A DNA stretch of 64,000 nt from NCBI GenBank assembly GCA_025093985.1, contig JACAAK010000007.1:744001-808000 (forward strand), in the 5' to 3' direction. Under the pieces are notes generated by a model that was given only the letters and a program-made list of their open reading frames with translations, ran no database searches and was not told where the DNA came from. This DNA comes from Calvatia gigantea (taxonomy: Eukaryota > Basidiomycota > Agaricomycetes > Agaricales > Lycoperdaceae). Positions 33,069 through 45,274 of this stretch are shown one piece after another. The position numbers were made by a program, and so were the translations under genes. Positions within the stretch are counted from its first letter, which is position 1. Every line of letters starts with the position of its first letter.

Positions 33069-34526
33069 CTAGGTATGTCCGATGCGGGGGGGAATGTATG
33101 GAACCCAGGGTTCTCGTGTCAAGCTTATCTCGAGCGTTAGAGGGGGCGATTTCGAATCGCCCGGAGGTGGAATAAAGTCGTTGAAGGAATAGATGGCTTC
33201 ATTAAGAGAAAAGTCGTCCAAACCGTATCCATATGCGAAAATGTGAGTTGCTTTCAGCCCATTGGTGCGGCCTATACCTATGGGTATATGAACACGGCCG
33301 AACCTCGGAGGTTTTCTTAGTGAAAGCACCCATATCAGGGGGTGGGCCATGCCTCCAAGATCTCCATGTTTGGTCAAAAGGAACGTCTCCCGCCCAGGTG
33401 GTGCTCTGTGTAGGCCTTGCGGTCCGATGCGGAAACGTGGAGGTCAAGTTTGAGATGGGTGATGATCGGATGATGAGAAAGGAAAGCGTGAAGATCACTC
33501 AAGGAGTCCCTTAATCCCCCACGCATTTTCACGGTTAGAGACTTCAGCTGCGGAAGATATATAAACTCCGCAAGCACGCCCAAAACCCAATCCGAATATA
33601 CATCGTTTACTTGCAAGGTCAGGGTTCGGGAAGCACACTCGAAGAGCCCGAAGGTAAAATCTTGGAGCGCGTCGGAAAAGAAATGACTAGATGTAAGGGA
33701 GGAATCACTCAGGTGGAATTTTGAAGAGTTGTGGAGCCCTAGCCTCTGTTTGAAACTGGCAATTTGCCTCGTGGCATCATGGCCCAGCAGAGAGGTTCCG
33801 CCAGCCACCTGGGCAGCGAAGAGGGAGAGAATTCGACCCATAGAAGACGGGAAAGTGGTCATCACCGGCGATACGCAGTCAGCGGCAACCCAACGCTAGT
33901 GCTACATCGATTAGCCTCATAAGAGCTCTTTTCCATGAGAACTTGGGATCTTCGATTGGTCCGTGTATCCTATACGAAAGGGAATGAAACATGTTGTTCG
34001 ACCGGACCGTAATCTCCAGCTCCAGCACACTCAAAGACCCAAACCGCATCCGATTCAGGAGCAAGGTGAGACTGTGGATGTCTTTCATAAAATAGTAGAT
34101 GGTGCGACGCGACGCTATGTATTTAATCGCAGTGATGCCGGTTATCCAGAGGGCCACGGAAAGAGCCACGGCCAGTTCTCTAGGGGAGTCCGGATGGGAT
34201 GTGAAATTGGACTGTGATAAAATCTCATCGGCGACGGAAGGACCGATAATCCTTGTCAATGCCATGTAGTTGAATAGGTGATTTACCCGACCCAAGGTTA
34301 GGAGGGAGAGAGCGTCGAGGTGAGGGCTGAAATAATCCAGGATCTGGTTGAGAGTTTCATTTGGAACGCTGGTGAAAGTGACACCGTTCCAATGATTCAC
34401 GGTTAGCAAGCTTGTAGAATGGCGAAGTGGGAACGTGCGGATGGAGACTCCCTCAAGGGTGTGGCTTATGTAATACAATTTAAACACTTTCGTCATTGGT
34501 GTATGTTTATCTTTCCAACAACGCAA
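33069..34526 (-). pseudogene. F-box-like protein gene, apparently frameshifted
   Basis: Three consecutive open stretches on the minus strand look like one protein. The first (to 33879) contains SVPNETLNQILDYFSPHLDAL followed by GRVNHLFNYMALTRII, an F-box-like opening common in basidiomycete multigene families. The second (33865-33374) has LRR-like strings such as YLPQLKSLTVKMRGGL and HPIITHLKLDLHVS. The third (33377-33069) continues naturally as LLTKHGDLGG. Single-base shifts near 33890 and 33385 separate them, and no plausible intron of normal size fixes either. So I read it as a recent pseudogene, though a sequencing error or unusual splicing is possible. The start overlaps the HOS3 start on the other strand; a start near 34493 is more likely. 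Confidence 0.55.
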
Positions 34527-36583
34527 TGCCAGAGACAGGGATTTTCCTGCAAGACGCGTGTCTACAGCACAGGTATATCCGATCCAAGGACAAATCAGAT
34601 ATAGTCGAACGACCTGAACGACTTCGGGCAGTTAACATCGGAATCTCGGGCGCCATAGCGCGGCTGGAGAGCGCCGATACTGGAAAATCAAACAAGCACG
34701 AGGAGGCAGACAGGGATGTTGGCGAACTGGTTGACGTCTTGGGGAAGATGCGCATAGGATCTGAAGCGGATGGCGTCGACACGCGTATAGTGGAGATTAT
34801 CAAGAGTCAGGCGAGTGTGGACATCCTAAACCACGAAGCCGTCAAGTTCGTGCACGGAGATATCGAAGGGGACGTATACTTGGAAAATCTAAAAAAGTGG
34901 GCGGAACAAAGTTGGGAAGAGATCGCACAAGGTCGATCAGAAATTCCTGAGGGACTTCCACAAAACGATTTGTACCGTTTGTATTTTCCCCCCTTGACAA
35001 AATTTAGGCTCGCTAATTTGCCGTTCGGCATAGCAAGTATGCCCGGAATCTATCGACGCGGTTCAGGGTGCCCTCGGAACGGTTTGTGAAACCGTAGATA
35101 GGATCATGGATGAGCGGGACCCAATGAAGCTCGCATTTGTCGCCATACGGCCACCTGGACATCATTGCGGAGAAGATACCCCATCAGGTTTCTGCTTCGT
35201 GAACAATGTTGCTGTTGCTGCTGCACACGCGTCTCTGAAACATAAGGTCAATCGGGTCGTGATATTCGATATTGACCTTCACCATGGTGAGTTCTCCCGT
35301 TCTGTTCCCCTATTTTTCCTTATTGCTTCAATCAGGTAATGGGACGCAATCAATTGTGTGGTCTATCAATGAAGAGACTTACAGGCAGACACTTGAGAAC
35401 GAGGCTGGTACACCGGATCCAACCAAACCTGATTTAAAAGTATACTACGGTTCTATTCATGATATTCTTTCCTTCCCATGCGAGGTATGTTCCAATTCTG
35501 TCTGACCTCGGGGAAACCGCGTCAATACCCATCAGGATGGCAGCCCGGCGTTAGTTCAAGCAGCCTCAGTCTCTATACACAAATCTCACGGACAATATGT
35601 CGAGAACATACACCTCCAAACATATGAATCCGAGAGCCACTTCTGGGACGTGTTGTACAAGGACCAATACAGTCGACTTATTCGTCGGGCGGAAGAATTC
35701 ATGGAGGGGACTGGCGGGCCCGGAAAAGACGTACTCGTCTTTATCAGGTGCGTTTTTCACAGGGAATGTGTTTCGATCTCTCACGAAGAAAATATAGTTG
35801 TGGAATGGACGCTTGTGAGCATGAGTACCCTTCGATGTCAAGGCACAACCGCAAGGTGCCCACATCATTCTATCACCGATTCACGAAGGATGCACGCGCT
35901 TTTTCCGAGAAGTATGCATCGGGAAAGCTTATCAGCGTCTTAGAAGGCGGGTACAGCGACCGAGCACTGATAAGTGGGACTATGGCACATATCTGTGGTC
36001 TCGTTGGCTCAGATAAAGTAGATGAAGGGTGGTGGAACGTCGAGAATCTTGTTGAGGTGTGTCTACTTGTCTTGTGTCCCGGTGTCCGCTTCCGACAATC
36101 GGGACGTTGGCATCCATCTAGATCGAGAAAGCGACAAAGAAGCGACGTGGCGGTCGACCTTCGCTCAATGCCGACACCGCGCCAATCCCTCCATGGATGG
36201 AACGCATGGTGGTGATATTCAATTCAATTGATCAGTCTACCAACCATAAAACGGGTTCTTCGGTCCCTCCTCCACCATCAACACGGACCCTCCGTAATCG
36301 GGCGAAGCCCAACCAAACGAGCAATGAACAGGGTAGCCTCAAAGTGGAGAAGAAGACACCGCGCAAATCGGCAGTTGATAATACTGTACAGAAACCACAA
36401 TCCTCATCGGGAGCCGTGCCTACGATACGGAAACCAACAAGTTTTGTCGAACCGGTCACAGAGCACCGAGGAGGCAACACAACAGACTCGTCTTCATTGA
36501 CAGAATTTAGTGGAAGTGAACGCAAGCCGTTGCCTAAGGTCATCCTCAGATTAGGAAAGAAACCTGAGGAGGCCACAGGATAA
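34526..36583 (+). CDS. HOS3: HOS3-type histone deacetylase, 593 aa
   Basis: Six exons (34526-34976, 35038-35286, 35336-35484, 35536-35747, 35798-36056, 36122-36583) give 1782 nt in frame. The arginase-like deacetylase fold is plain: IVERPERLRAVNIGI near the start, RPPGHHCGED with the catalytic His pair (about residue 175), FCFVNNVAVAAAHA, IFDIDLHHGNGTQ with zinc-binding Asp and His, SCGMDACEHEY with the further zinc Asp, and LEGGYSD with the active-site Tyr. The ERPERLRAVNIG opening and the basic C-terminal tail fit the fungal Hos3 branch of class II enzymes, which deacetylate histone lysines. All expected catalytic residues are present. It is divergent from the F-box-like gene, with almost no spacer between starts. 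Confidence 0.9.
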
Positions 36584-36706
36584 ATATTCACCACTCGTTT
36601 TGACAATCCATAGTCTATTCTTCTATTAATATGTTTTCTTCTGGATGTTATTCTATGTTGAACTAATGGAGCGCATAGAGCATATCTAGGTATAGAGATA
36701 ATTGGA

Positions 36707-37807
36707 TTAGATGCCCATGAGCCCATGAACTGTCCACTCATAAACCCCGAGAAAAACGGCACCGCCTGCTGAAATCCACAACGTCCGTGGCACAACCCCT
36801 AAAAAAAGGGCGTGCATGCCTTCTGTACTATAAATGGTGCGGAAACGACTGTATAGTGAGGGGAGTTTTCCGGTTTTAGCACTCTTGCACGGAATTAGCA
36901 CACGCCCGCCCATGAGAACGAGGGAAATATGCGTACGTGTGTGTCGAGCATCACTCGTGTTTTGAGGACGTCAAGCGGGGTGGTAAGAGCGGCTGCAAAA
37001 CCGCCAGCTATGCTTCCACAGATTGCTGCTTCATGCGCGTATAGGGGTTTACGGTTAACTTTTTGGGAGAGCTTCAGCTTGAGGAATTCATAGAGAGGGA
37101 ATTGAAGGGATGTGAAGGGGATCTGGAGAGGAAATTCAATGAATTGTTAGAGAAGGCGAAAAAATTCCGTAGCTTTCCTCCCGCATAACAGTAATTCCGA
37201 ACCCGCGGTAGAAACCGCTCAGCCCTTCATTTTTTAAAACAAGTTTTGCGGCGGCGAGTGACGAGGCATGTGCAGCGCCATAGGAAGATGTTTGTGTCCG
37301 GGTCTTAATAACCTCGGTTGGAACACGAACTAGACAGGCAGCCTAGATTGGGATACAATGAGAATCGGAATGCTAGGATGCACATGGCTTAGTTACACAC
37401 AATTTCGCCGACAGAAGCAGAGATCATATGGTTGACAGGTGCAAGTTCGCCTGTCAGCGGCAGCGTCTTCTTCATGGTATCATAGACAGAAAAGAAGGCT
37501 GCAGCTGTAACACGGGAAACATGGTGTGATCGAACAAAGATGGAAGAGCCAAACGTACCTCCCGGTGCACTCCCCACGACTACACTACCAACCCCCTTGT
37601 AAATCCCACGAAAACCACCTGCGGTCACAAAGCCTTGAGCAGACTGTAGCCTTGTCTTAATAGTATCTATAGGGAAAAAAAGGAGGTCGACAGCAGTCCC
37701 AGCGGCTCCCCCTGCCTATGTGAATATATCATCAGCGCCAGATTCTATCGTCAAATTCTGTCAAGACTGACAATGAGGGACTGTATAAATGTCGGCTTTC
37801 GCTCCAT
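36707..37807 (-). CDS. PET8: Mitochondrial S-adenosylmethionine carrier (Pet8/SAMC), 274 aa
   Basis: Six exons (37807-37772, 37715-37559, 37504-37401, 37342-37178, 37122-36937, 36883-36707) sum to 825 nt in frame. The three mitochondrial-carrier signatures are visible: [25 protein letters not shown] and [12 protein letters not shown]. Matching it to the SAM transporter are [61 protein letters not shown] and [17 protein letters not shown]. It would exchange cytosolic SAM for matrix S-adenosylhomocysteine at the inner membrane, supplying mitochondrial methylations. The length is close to yeast Pet8 (284). Exon 1 is only 36 nt. The intron after exon 4 begins GAAAGC rather than GTAAGC, so that donor site is non-canonical. 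Confidence 0.93.
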
Positions 37808-39733
37808 TCCCAAGAGTAATTCACTATATCTCGGATATTCAAGAAGTTCAGATTGCCAGTTGCATGCTGGTACTCCGTGAACGCGCAGGTCGGATAGGAA
37901 GGGAAGAGATAGGAAGTCACGTGCATTGAGGCGTTCTACCATCACGTGCACAGCCGCAGTGGTTAAGGGTTTGAAACTCTTTCGTCGACTTTTGGGGATG
38001 TTGCAAAATGAGTCACAACCCACACTCTTTGTTCTCCTCCCCCAACATGCCCTGGCTCGGTGCTGAATACCCAACCTGATTTTTTGGGATTTTTGACGCT
38101 GAGGTCGTCGACGTGTGTGCGATCATGTTCACCCCTGAAGATGTCATTTCCAAAATGGTCTGCTGCAAGTGTGCATAGGAAGTTGTGCGCATTTCCTGTC
38201 ATGGGACTAGGTCTGTTATCCACATGCTGTAAATTTGATATCCTAAAGCTCAGCGCTTATTATTCAGACAGTAGATCACTAATGTCAGCACTGTGGCACG
38301 CCAGGATGAAGTGAATTGCGACAAATCGTTCCGAGCACACTGCATCCATGGGAGTCGCGATCAATAAACTCTACAATGCTGCAGCCTCATTTTGTTACTG
38401 CGGCACGATCAGTTGATCTTTCCAAATCTTTCTTAGGACTTGAGCGTTTAAACACCTGCTTTCGATGATGGTGATGATGATGATGAACTCTGTATTCTAT
38501 CCCGCAACAAGCAAACCTACTGCTAAGACGCGGTGTGTTTTCGGTCATTCACTTATGGTTTATCATTTTATTGTCTCCTACCCCTCTCTCCAAGAAAGGG
38601 CATCTAGATGCGCTAATTCTCTATCAGTTTGTGTCGCTTCCACGCTTACTTTTGGTCGGTCACTCATTTTTTTCTTAGATTGTGTACATATATCTGCGTG
38701 ATTCCATCGGAAAAAGCGCGTTCCACAAGATTATACCAAAATTAAAGACACCCTTTAAAGCAGAATGCTTGCTAAGAAAGATTCACCAAATTTGTGCGTG
38801 CACCTTTGTCCAGAATACCCTTGGGCCTATCAAGGTCGCGTCTTCTTCCCTATTTCTATGTCTATCATCATGAGCAAGGCGTGCCTCATTCGGCTACCTG
38901 CATGTAGCCCCAATGGAGACACCTTTCGTCGACCAATCACCTTTGTCTCACAGGACCTTCCTCAAGGCCTCATCACCTGGTGTTCCCCAGGCCATCTACC
39001 TCGTTGCGCTTCTGAACTCCATTCTATCAAACTGAGTCTCCACGCGGCCCGCGACTTCCTCTTCGTGGGATCAATGACCAATCTACCACCGTCACATTTG
39101 TTCCATCCTGGAAACACGAATAGAAGTCTTCGTGGCTGCGGTGCACCTTTGTTGCCCCTTTTATCCCTTTCCAGATATCGCCCCCTATTTCGATCCTCCT
39201 CCCCGCTATGCTCCATTGGAGCTGCGGTTATTCTGGAGACGTTCTTCTTGGCGCAGGTCGATGGGAGTGAGCTTATTTGATTGTTGCTGGCATCAAATCA
39301 CCGTGGCTGATGGACTCTCAATTGTCAGTGGTGTCGTATGAGTGCGGTGTTCTTTGGTCAACAAACTAGAAGGTTATCGTACATGGTCACATAGGTGATG
39401 AACTGGGAAGGTCCAGAATACACGTGCGAGGAGCAACGACTTGAGAGGTCCAAGGAATACGAGAGGTACAAAGATTATGACATATGAAGGCCGTCACGGA
39501 AACATGCCTGGTTTCCACATATAACGAGAAAGAGAGTGGGGTGCATATAGGATGGGGCGAAGAAATGCGTAGAAGTACAAATGATGGTTGAAAGTTGGTT
39601 GTTGAGTTTGCCCTTCAATCTGTCCATGTCATCAGCTAATATCCACCTGAGAGTCAGGAAGCACTTACTAAATATTAGAAATGCTAGATGATGATACGAT
39701 AATACGAAATTGGAAGAAGCAGCCGCCAACACT
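37808..39733. other. Intergenic, with a weak plus-strand ORF at 38765-39280
   Basis: No gene I can support. A plus-strand open frame at 38765-39280 (171 codons) has no recognisable domain and lacks a convincing start. A minus-strand stretch at 37963-38223 is likewise unconvincing. Confidence 0.4.
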
Positions 39734-41267
39734 TCAGAAATTATCGAAGTGCAACATCCAGTATGTGTTCGTCGGGTCTTGCGTAACGGCCTTGAAGATC
39801 CTCCTTCCCCTCAGCACATCAACGCGTCGCATACCACACTCTTCATTGTAAAGCGGCAGTCCAGGACTATCCTTACACCTTTGCTTGAATGCAGGCTCGC
39901 ACCGCTGCAAGTACTCTTGACCAATCTGTGCCTTCTCCTTCTCTGTGAGCAGAACATTGTACGTGTCAAATATGGCTCGAAACACATCGATACAACGCAG
40001 GCCGCGGGATCTCCGGACATTGATTTGCCATAGCGTGAAGTGATCGGGGAAGCCGGCCGGGGGCTTAGAGCTGATCGTCATCTCTGTCAGGGCTGTATGT
40101 GGCGATACTGGAATATCACTCTCCTCCCTCTTTATCGGCCCCAAGAACCCCCCACGATTCACTCGAACAGCCCATTGATCCTTCCTGGGATCAAATCCGA
40201 TATCAAAGTAGAGGGCTGGGGTGCCCTTGTTCCTTCGGCTAGCGTAATCGGCCAGAGGCCAGCTCACTGCGATTGCCTCACCTTTCATGGCAACTAGGAT
40301 TCATTGAGCCATCAAATGACAAAAAAGTTGGCGAAGCTGTTCACCTTCCTTGATAATCGCTGGGACGTATTTGGGCGTTTGATGGGGTATGAGGTATCCG
40401 GGTCTATGTTGTTCGGTTAGACTGGAATTTCTCGACCGTGTTACTTGAACAGGCACTTGGGAGGGTGTTCAGAACCATAACTGTTTCGCGGGCAAAGGTG
40501 ACCAACCGTAATGATCCCGAGGAGGCGATCTCGAAACCCTCCGTGATGATGCCCGACGCTCGAGAGGAACAAGGGCTGGAAACGGTAAATGAGCGGGAGT
40601 CGAAGGGGAAGAGAAGACAACAACATACGGAATTCCTGTCGCACCACAGCAGCCGACGTCCGAAAGTCCCCGCCTTTCAGAGCTGACTTGAGTGGCGCTT
40701 ACCAAACGTCGTTCACTGTCAACTTTGGATAATAGCGGAAAAGGCCCACTCACCCAAGTGCTGTTCCGGATTAGCCACCTTCCGGCCGCCTCCTGCTACT
40801 GGGAGCGACGGCACAACTGCGGGCACATACTTTGGACAGGCCTTTAGTGCCACTGGTTTCTGGATATCTGATTCGGGTTTGCCGAATGCCGAAGCACTCG
40901 GTGGAGACGCTTTATGGGGCTTAAGGAGGACAATATCTAGTTCGCCATTAGCGCCTACGCCACTGGGTTATGGGATACGATAAGGAGATACCGCACCATC
41001 ATCATGATTCGACATCGACACTGTTCGCAAGCGTGGAACATGCGCTTCCTTGCGCCGATGGCTAGGTAGTGGGGCTGGGTGAGGGGTTTCTGCCCGTCGA
41101 TCCGGCGTCAGCCGTCCCAAGAATGACTTGAATGATTTTCCTGACGACGGGGGCACCTTGGTTCCGGGAGGTTCCCTCCAGCTTTCAGCGTTGGGAAGGG
41201 CCGCCAGAGCCAGTTTAGGTGTGGTGGGTTCGCCGGAGGAGAGTTTGAACTTATTCCACTTGAACAT
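39734..41267 (-). CDS. Uncharacterised multi-exon protein, DUF6699-like C-terminus
   Basis: The last exon (about 40300-39734) encodes WPLADYASRRNKGTPALYFD, then an LWQINVRRSRGLRCIDVFRAI block, an acidic/basic helical region and LRGRRIFKAVTQDPTNTYWMLHF before the stop. The order of a Pro-rich N-terminus, a short beta block with W, a V-F-AI helix and a final R-G-...W-LHF strand resembles DUF6699, a family widespread in mushroom-forming fungi with no known function. Upstream coding stretches are 41267-40997 (MFKWNKFKLSSG..., disordered), 40954-40754 and an exon ending before 40360. Phases agree if a 41-nt intron (40996-40955) is accepted, which is unusually short. An in-frame TAA lies in that interval. 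Middle exons are uncertain. Confidence 0.5.
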
Positions 41268-44200
41268 CGCGGATCGTAGCAGCGTCGTAAAAAGTCGTAT
41301 ACAGCAATAGATCGCGGTTGCGATTGGTTGTAGGCGTCGATCGACGTACGCGCTGGGGGGGAGGGGGTAATCGTGGGGATATTCGGACTGGCCACGAGGG
41401 TGAAGGGTGGCCTGCTGGAAATGAAGAGAATAAGAGGAGGATGAGGACGAGGAAGGGTTAATGAAGAGGAGAGCATTCACCTGCGTCAGTGACCAGCAGC
41501 TTATGACTTCCAAACCTTTGAGGACCCTCTAGGCCACCGCGATATGGTTCTTCGCACCTTTATGTGCCGAAGAGAGAGAGCAGAGAGCCTGTTGAACACG
41601 AGGCAGTAACGACCTTGCATCATGGCCTAACCCGGTCAGAATGGCAGCCAATTGCAGGTATGGGCTACCCTTGTCACGTGATGATGGAGCTAAGTCTTAG
41701 CGGGACTTCTATTCTGTGACATCCGCCAGGTTGCACGAGAAACATTAGACGCAACTCATTTCAGTCTTGAATAGACCGATTAGGTGCGATTCTAGCGATG
41801 TCTAACATTGAGTAGTGCGCAAGATTAGGAGGTAAGGGGGCCGATTTTGTGCCCGACACGGTTCTACTAATTGAATACGCTGGGGTTTCCTGAGGTTTTT
41901 GGTGGAGGTTGTGTGCTAGTTCAGCAAGTAATTGAGATCCGCGTTCCGTTCGCACATCCGAACTGCTTACAAATCAGGGCGTTCAAGATTCTATCGCGTT
42001 CTGCCTGCTTCCCTGGTGCAAAACCTACAAGCTGTGGACGTCCAGAACAACCTGACATCCGTGATTCCAGATGCTTCCTTGCCTATACTACCTATACACT
42101 GCAGGTTGTCGCCTTGTCATACCGCAAGGTCTCCTTTCCGTTCATATATCCGATCATCATTCGCTGCCACTTCAAACAACTTCTGTCTGATTGACCGGAT
42201 AAACCCGCTGGGGAATGGAACTGGACTTTCTCGCTTACTACTTGTGACAGGAGCTTCATCTGCTGACGCACTTGTGACGGGCTGACAGCAATTCGAAGTA
42301 CGGTATTCGCCTTGCGTCTGTGATCACTGGGGGTTCCCTGATATGCCTCGAGGCATTTGCCACCCTCGCATTTCACTGATCTAAGTTCAGAAATGGCATT
42401 GAACATCGGGCGGATTCCAGTGGAAGAACTACCGAAGGCTTGCTCGTGCCTTATCGATTTTGGAACGGCAGTAATGGGCCAGCAACCTCCGTTGACCCCT
42501 ATTCCCTTATTCGATAATGGAACCCGCATAGATTATAAGATAGGTGAACAACATATAGTATTACCAGCCATCCAGCGGAGTACCCCCGCGGCTATGCGCC
42601 TTAAAATATTTCGCGGGTCTGACCTCGAAATGGGAATAACAAGCTCCATCTTTCAAAGCACGTGGAAGAGAGTTTCCGAAATTCCCTCCCCCCGCGACGC
42701 CAAGAAACCTTCCAAACAACCTACACTACCCACGATCCGTTGGATGAGGGGTTTCTAGCCGACCCCCTCCAGTTAAAGGATCTCACACCCGAAATGCGCC
42801 GCCTGGACGCTCCACTTAAGCACCCCAAGAACGTCAACGCCCGGGAGGATCCAGCGGCCTCATGTAACTCCACACCCTTTCCTACCTATAATAACCACAA
42901 ACCGCTCCAGCTCGACCCCCATCACCGAACAAAAGGGAAAGAACAAGAAACTGCATCAAGGATACTGTGGCGTTTCGTGTGCTGAAGGTCCGGAGGTGCA
43001 GAGGTTCGGGTCGAAGTTCCGGAAAGTATGAAGCAACTGACAGTCCGTATCTTGTCTCTTCACGCTTAGGTTTTAGGCCATATCATGAGCGTTATGGATA
43101 GTGGTGCAAACTTGGTGACCAGTTGTGATCAGTCGATACAGAGAAAATCGTTGAGATATACTCCTTTCTCAAATCGCACTAGGAACCCGGACGAATGTAG
43201 ATTGATTTAATACAACGGCTCATGTGGCTGCGAAGTGATGTAACTCATGCGCTCATAATTGTACATGATTACAGGCCAAAGCGCAGTTACAGGCTCTCTG
43301 TTGACCCTGGTGTAACGGTGACATGAATTACTATAGGTTAACATACTGTATTTCAGGGAAACTCGTGAAGGACCGGATGCCACTGTCTCCGGCACTCTCA
43401 GGCACCTGGTACCTAAGAATTGGCTACGTTGAGAGTGTTCTATCCCACAGTTCTCTCCACGACTAGCTGTAAGTCCGGGGGATTTCACATGACGGGGAAC
43501 AGACACTTCGTGATATCCGTCGTGATCGAAAAGCAGAGTGAGTTAACCATTTCCCCCCATCGCCACCAATGAATTTTTTGACGAGATGAAGCGCTTCCAG
43601 CAATAAGATACGGAATGGAAAGGCGTTCAACGATTAATACTGAGAGAAGATCTTTAAAGGTATGGTCAGGATTAAGCTTTCGACTGAATAACACATCTAG
43701 TTTCCGGCAGGTCCACCAATCCGGCTTCCAATTCGAAACTCACCTTACGATTGAAGGCAAAAGTTGAAGAGAAGCCACGATGGCACTGGGACACACGGAG
43801 TGCAAAAGAACGCCCATCTCCGTATAACACATAAAGTACCCCTAGGAGTAGGACATATATAGGATTAGCCCAGAAGTAGGGGAGTGAGTCTCAAGGCTGG
43901 TATTTCTTATCTAGCTACGGTACCCGCAATGCTCTTCATTGGAGACTTTTGAGTGGAGTTTCATCAGTGACCAGCTACTTTCTTGAATTTCTTCCCATTT
44001 CACTGTTTATTCTATATTTCTAACCACCCACTATCTCATAGTATAAAAGTGAGGACAAATTCTCTTACCCCCCTCTACAAACGTCAACTCACCGCTCTTC
44101 GACTGCCCCTATGCCCCGACCTCTAGGACGAATGCTATCCCAAAACACCGCGTAACCCCCGTACGCAACCACTACATTGCCCCATCAATTGGGGTCAATA

Positions 44201-45274
44201 TGAGTGTGCGTCAGTGGCACAATGAATGCGCCCACTGCAGCGGGGTGTCGAACAATATGGCTAATGTATCACCATTTTCCATTTACCATATGCGCTCCAT
44301 CATCGTCATAACTCCGCAGGTTTTGTCGGGTCTGGATCCGGATTCCAATCGACCTTGATTTTGGACGGTTTTCACAATATTGAACATGAGAAAAGTAGTA
44401 GAAAGGCAATCTGAGTTCCCAATAGAGGTTATTAGGTGCTCTCGGTAAGGAAGACACAGATTTCCCATGGTGTTAAAGATAGTAGCATATGGACAGCCCA
44501 GTTACATTTAGTCTATATGAAGGCACGAGAGGCGGTCCTGGTCAGCGGGAGAGACTGTCAGAACGGTTTTGGGAGGGAGAGGGTCTCCTGCGAGGACGGT
44601 TTGTTCTGGCAATTGTACATGTTTGGAATATCAAAGTTTGCGGATCAGGCCTCGATCAGGCACAGGGTCGACGAGGATGAGAGGGGCGAATCCAATACGT
44701 TTTCAATACACAATGAACAAAACATTCCCAAGTTTTCTGCCATATTTTGTGGACATTTCAAAGCTGTTTCTGACAATAACCTTTTGAGTAAGCGTGGGTA
44801 CGTTGCTGTAGCGGCAGTCACTGCCACAGTTCACAAGACTGGTTGACTCGGGTACCCGGTATATGCGTTAGTCAGCCATTGTTATTCCCGGAAGCTCAAT
44901 TTCCTTTTTTAGCACAACCCCCGGAAGTTATTTCTTTCCTCCTGGGCAAATACAGGTGCATATTACCCACAGCTGGTATGTATTTGGTGGTACTCCAGGC
45001 GTTCAGAGCTGGTATTTTTCTGTGAATTTCTGTCTAATTTTGTGGATGTTTCTGCGTATGTTCTAGAGCATTCTACACGATTGGTGTTCTGTGACGCAAA
45101 TAAGGTAACACAGCGTCCCACAGCCCACCATCCTTTCTTCTTCCACAACCACCACCACTCCGGTATGGCTTGTTTCTGACGTTCAAGACAACCAGCTAAC
45201 GACATTTGCCCAGGAAATCTTATAAAAAGTCGGCTTATAAGCCCAAAGCTTGACTTGCACTATCTTCCACTCAA
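41268..45274. other. Long gene-poor stretch with weak ORFs
   Basis: About 4 kb without a gene I can defend. Candidates are a plus-strand ORF at 42357-42758 possibly continued at 42662-42985, and an antisense ORF at 42529-42092 over part of the same DNA. Neither shows a domain. 43000-45270 has only short ORFs. It must contain the promoter of the RING gene at 45275. Confidence 0.4.

Noticed and set aside
34807..34976. Minus-strand ORFs over HOS3 exon 1
   Set aside because: Shadows of the HOS3 coding strand.
38765..39280. 171-codon open frame on the plus strand
   Set aside because: No domain, odd composition, no convincing start or splice partner, and an overlapping open frame on the other strand. 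Treated as chance.
42092..42985. Overlapping ORFs on both strands (42357-42758 plus, 42529-42092 minus, 42662-42985 plus)
   Set aside because: Neither strand shows a recognisable family or clean exon joins, so I could not decide which, if any, is real.
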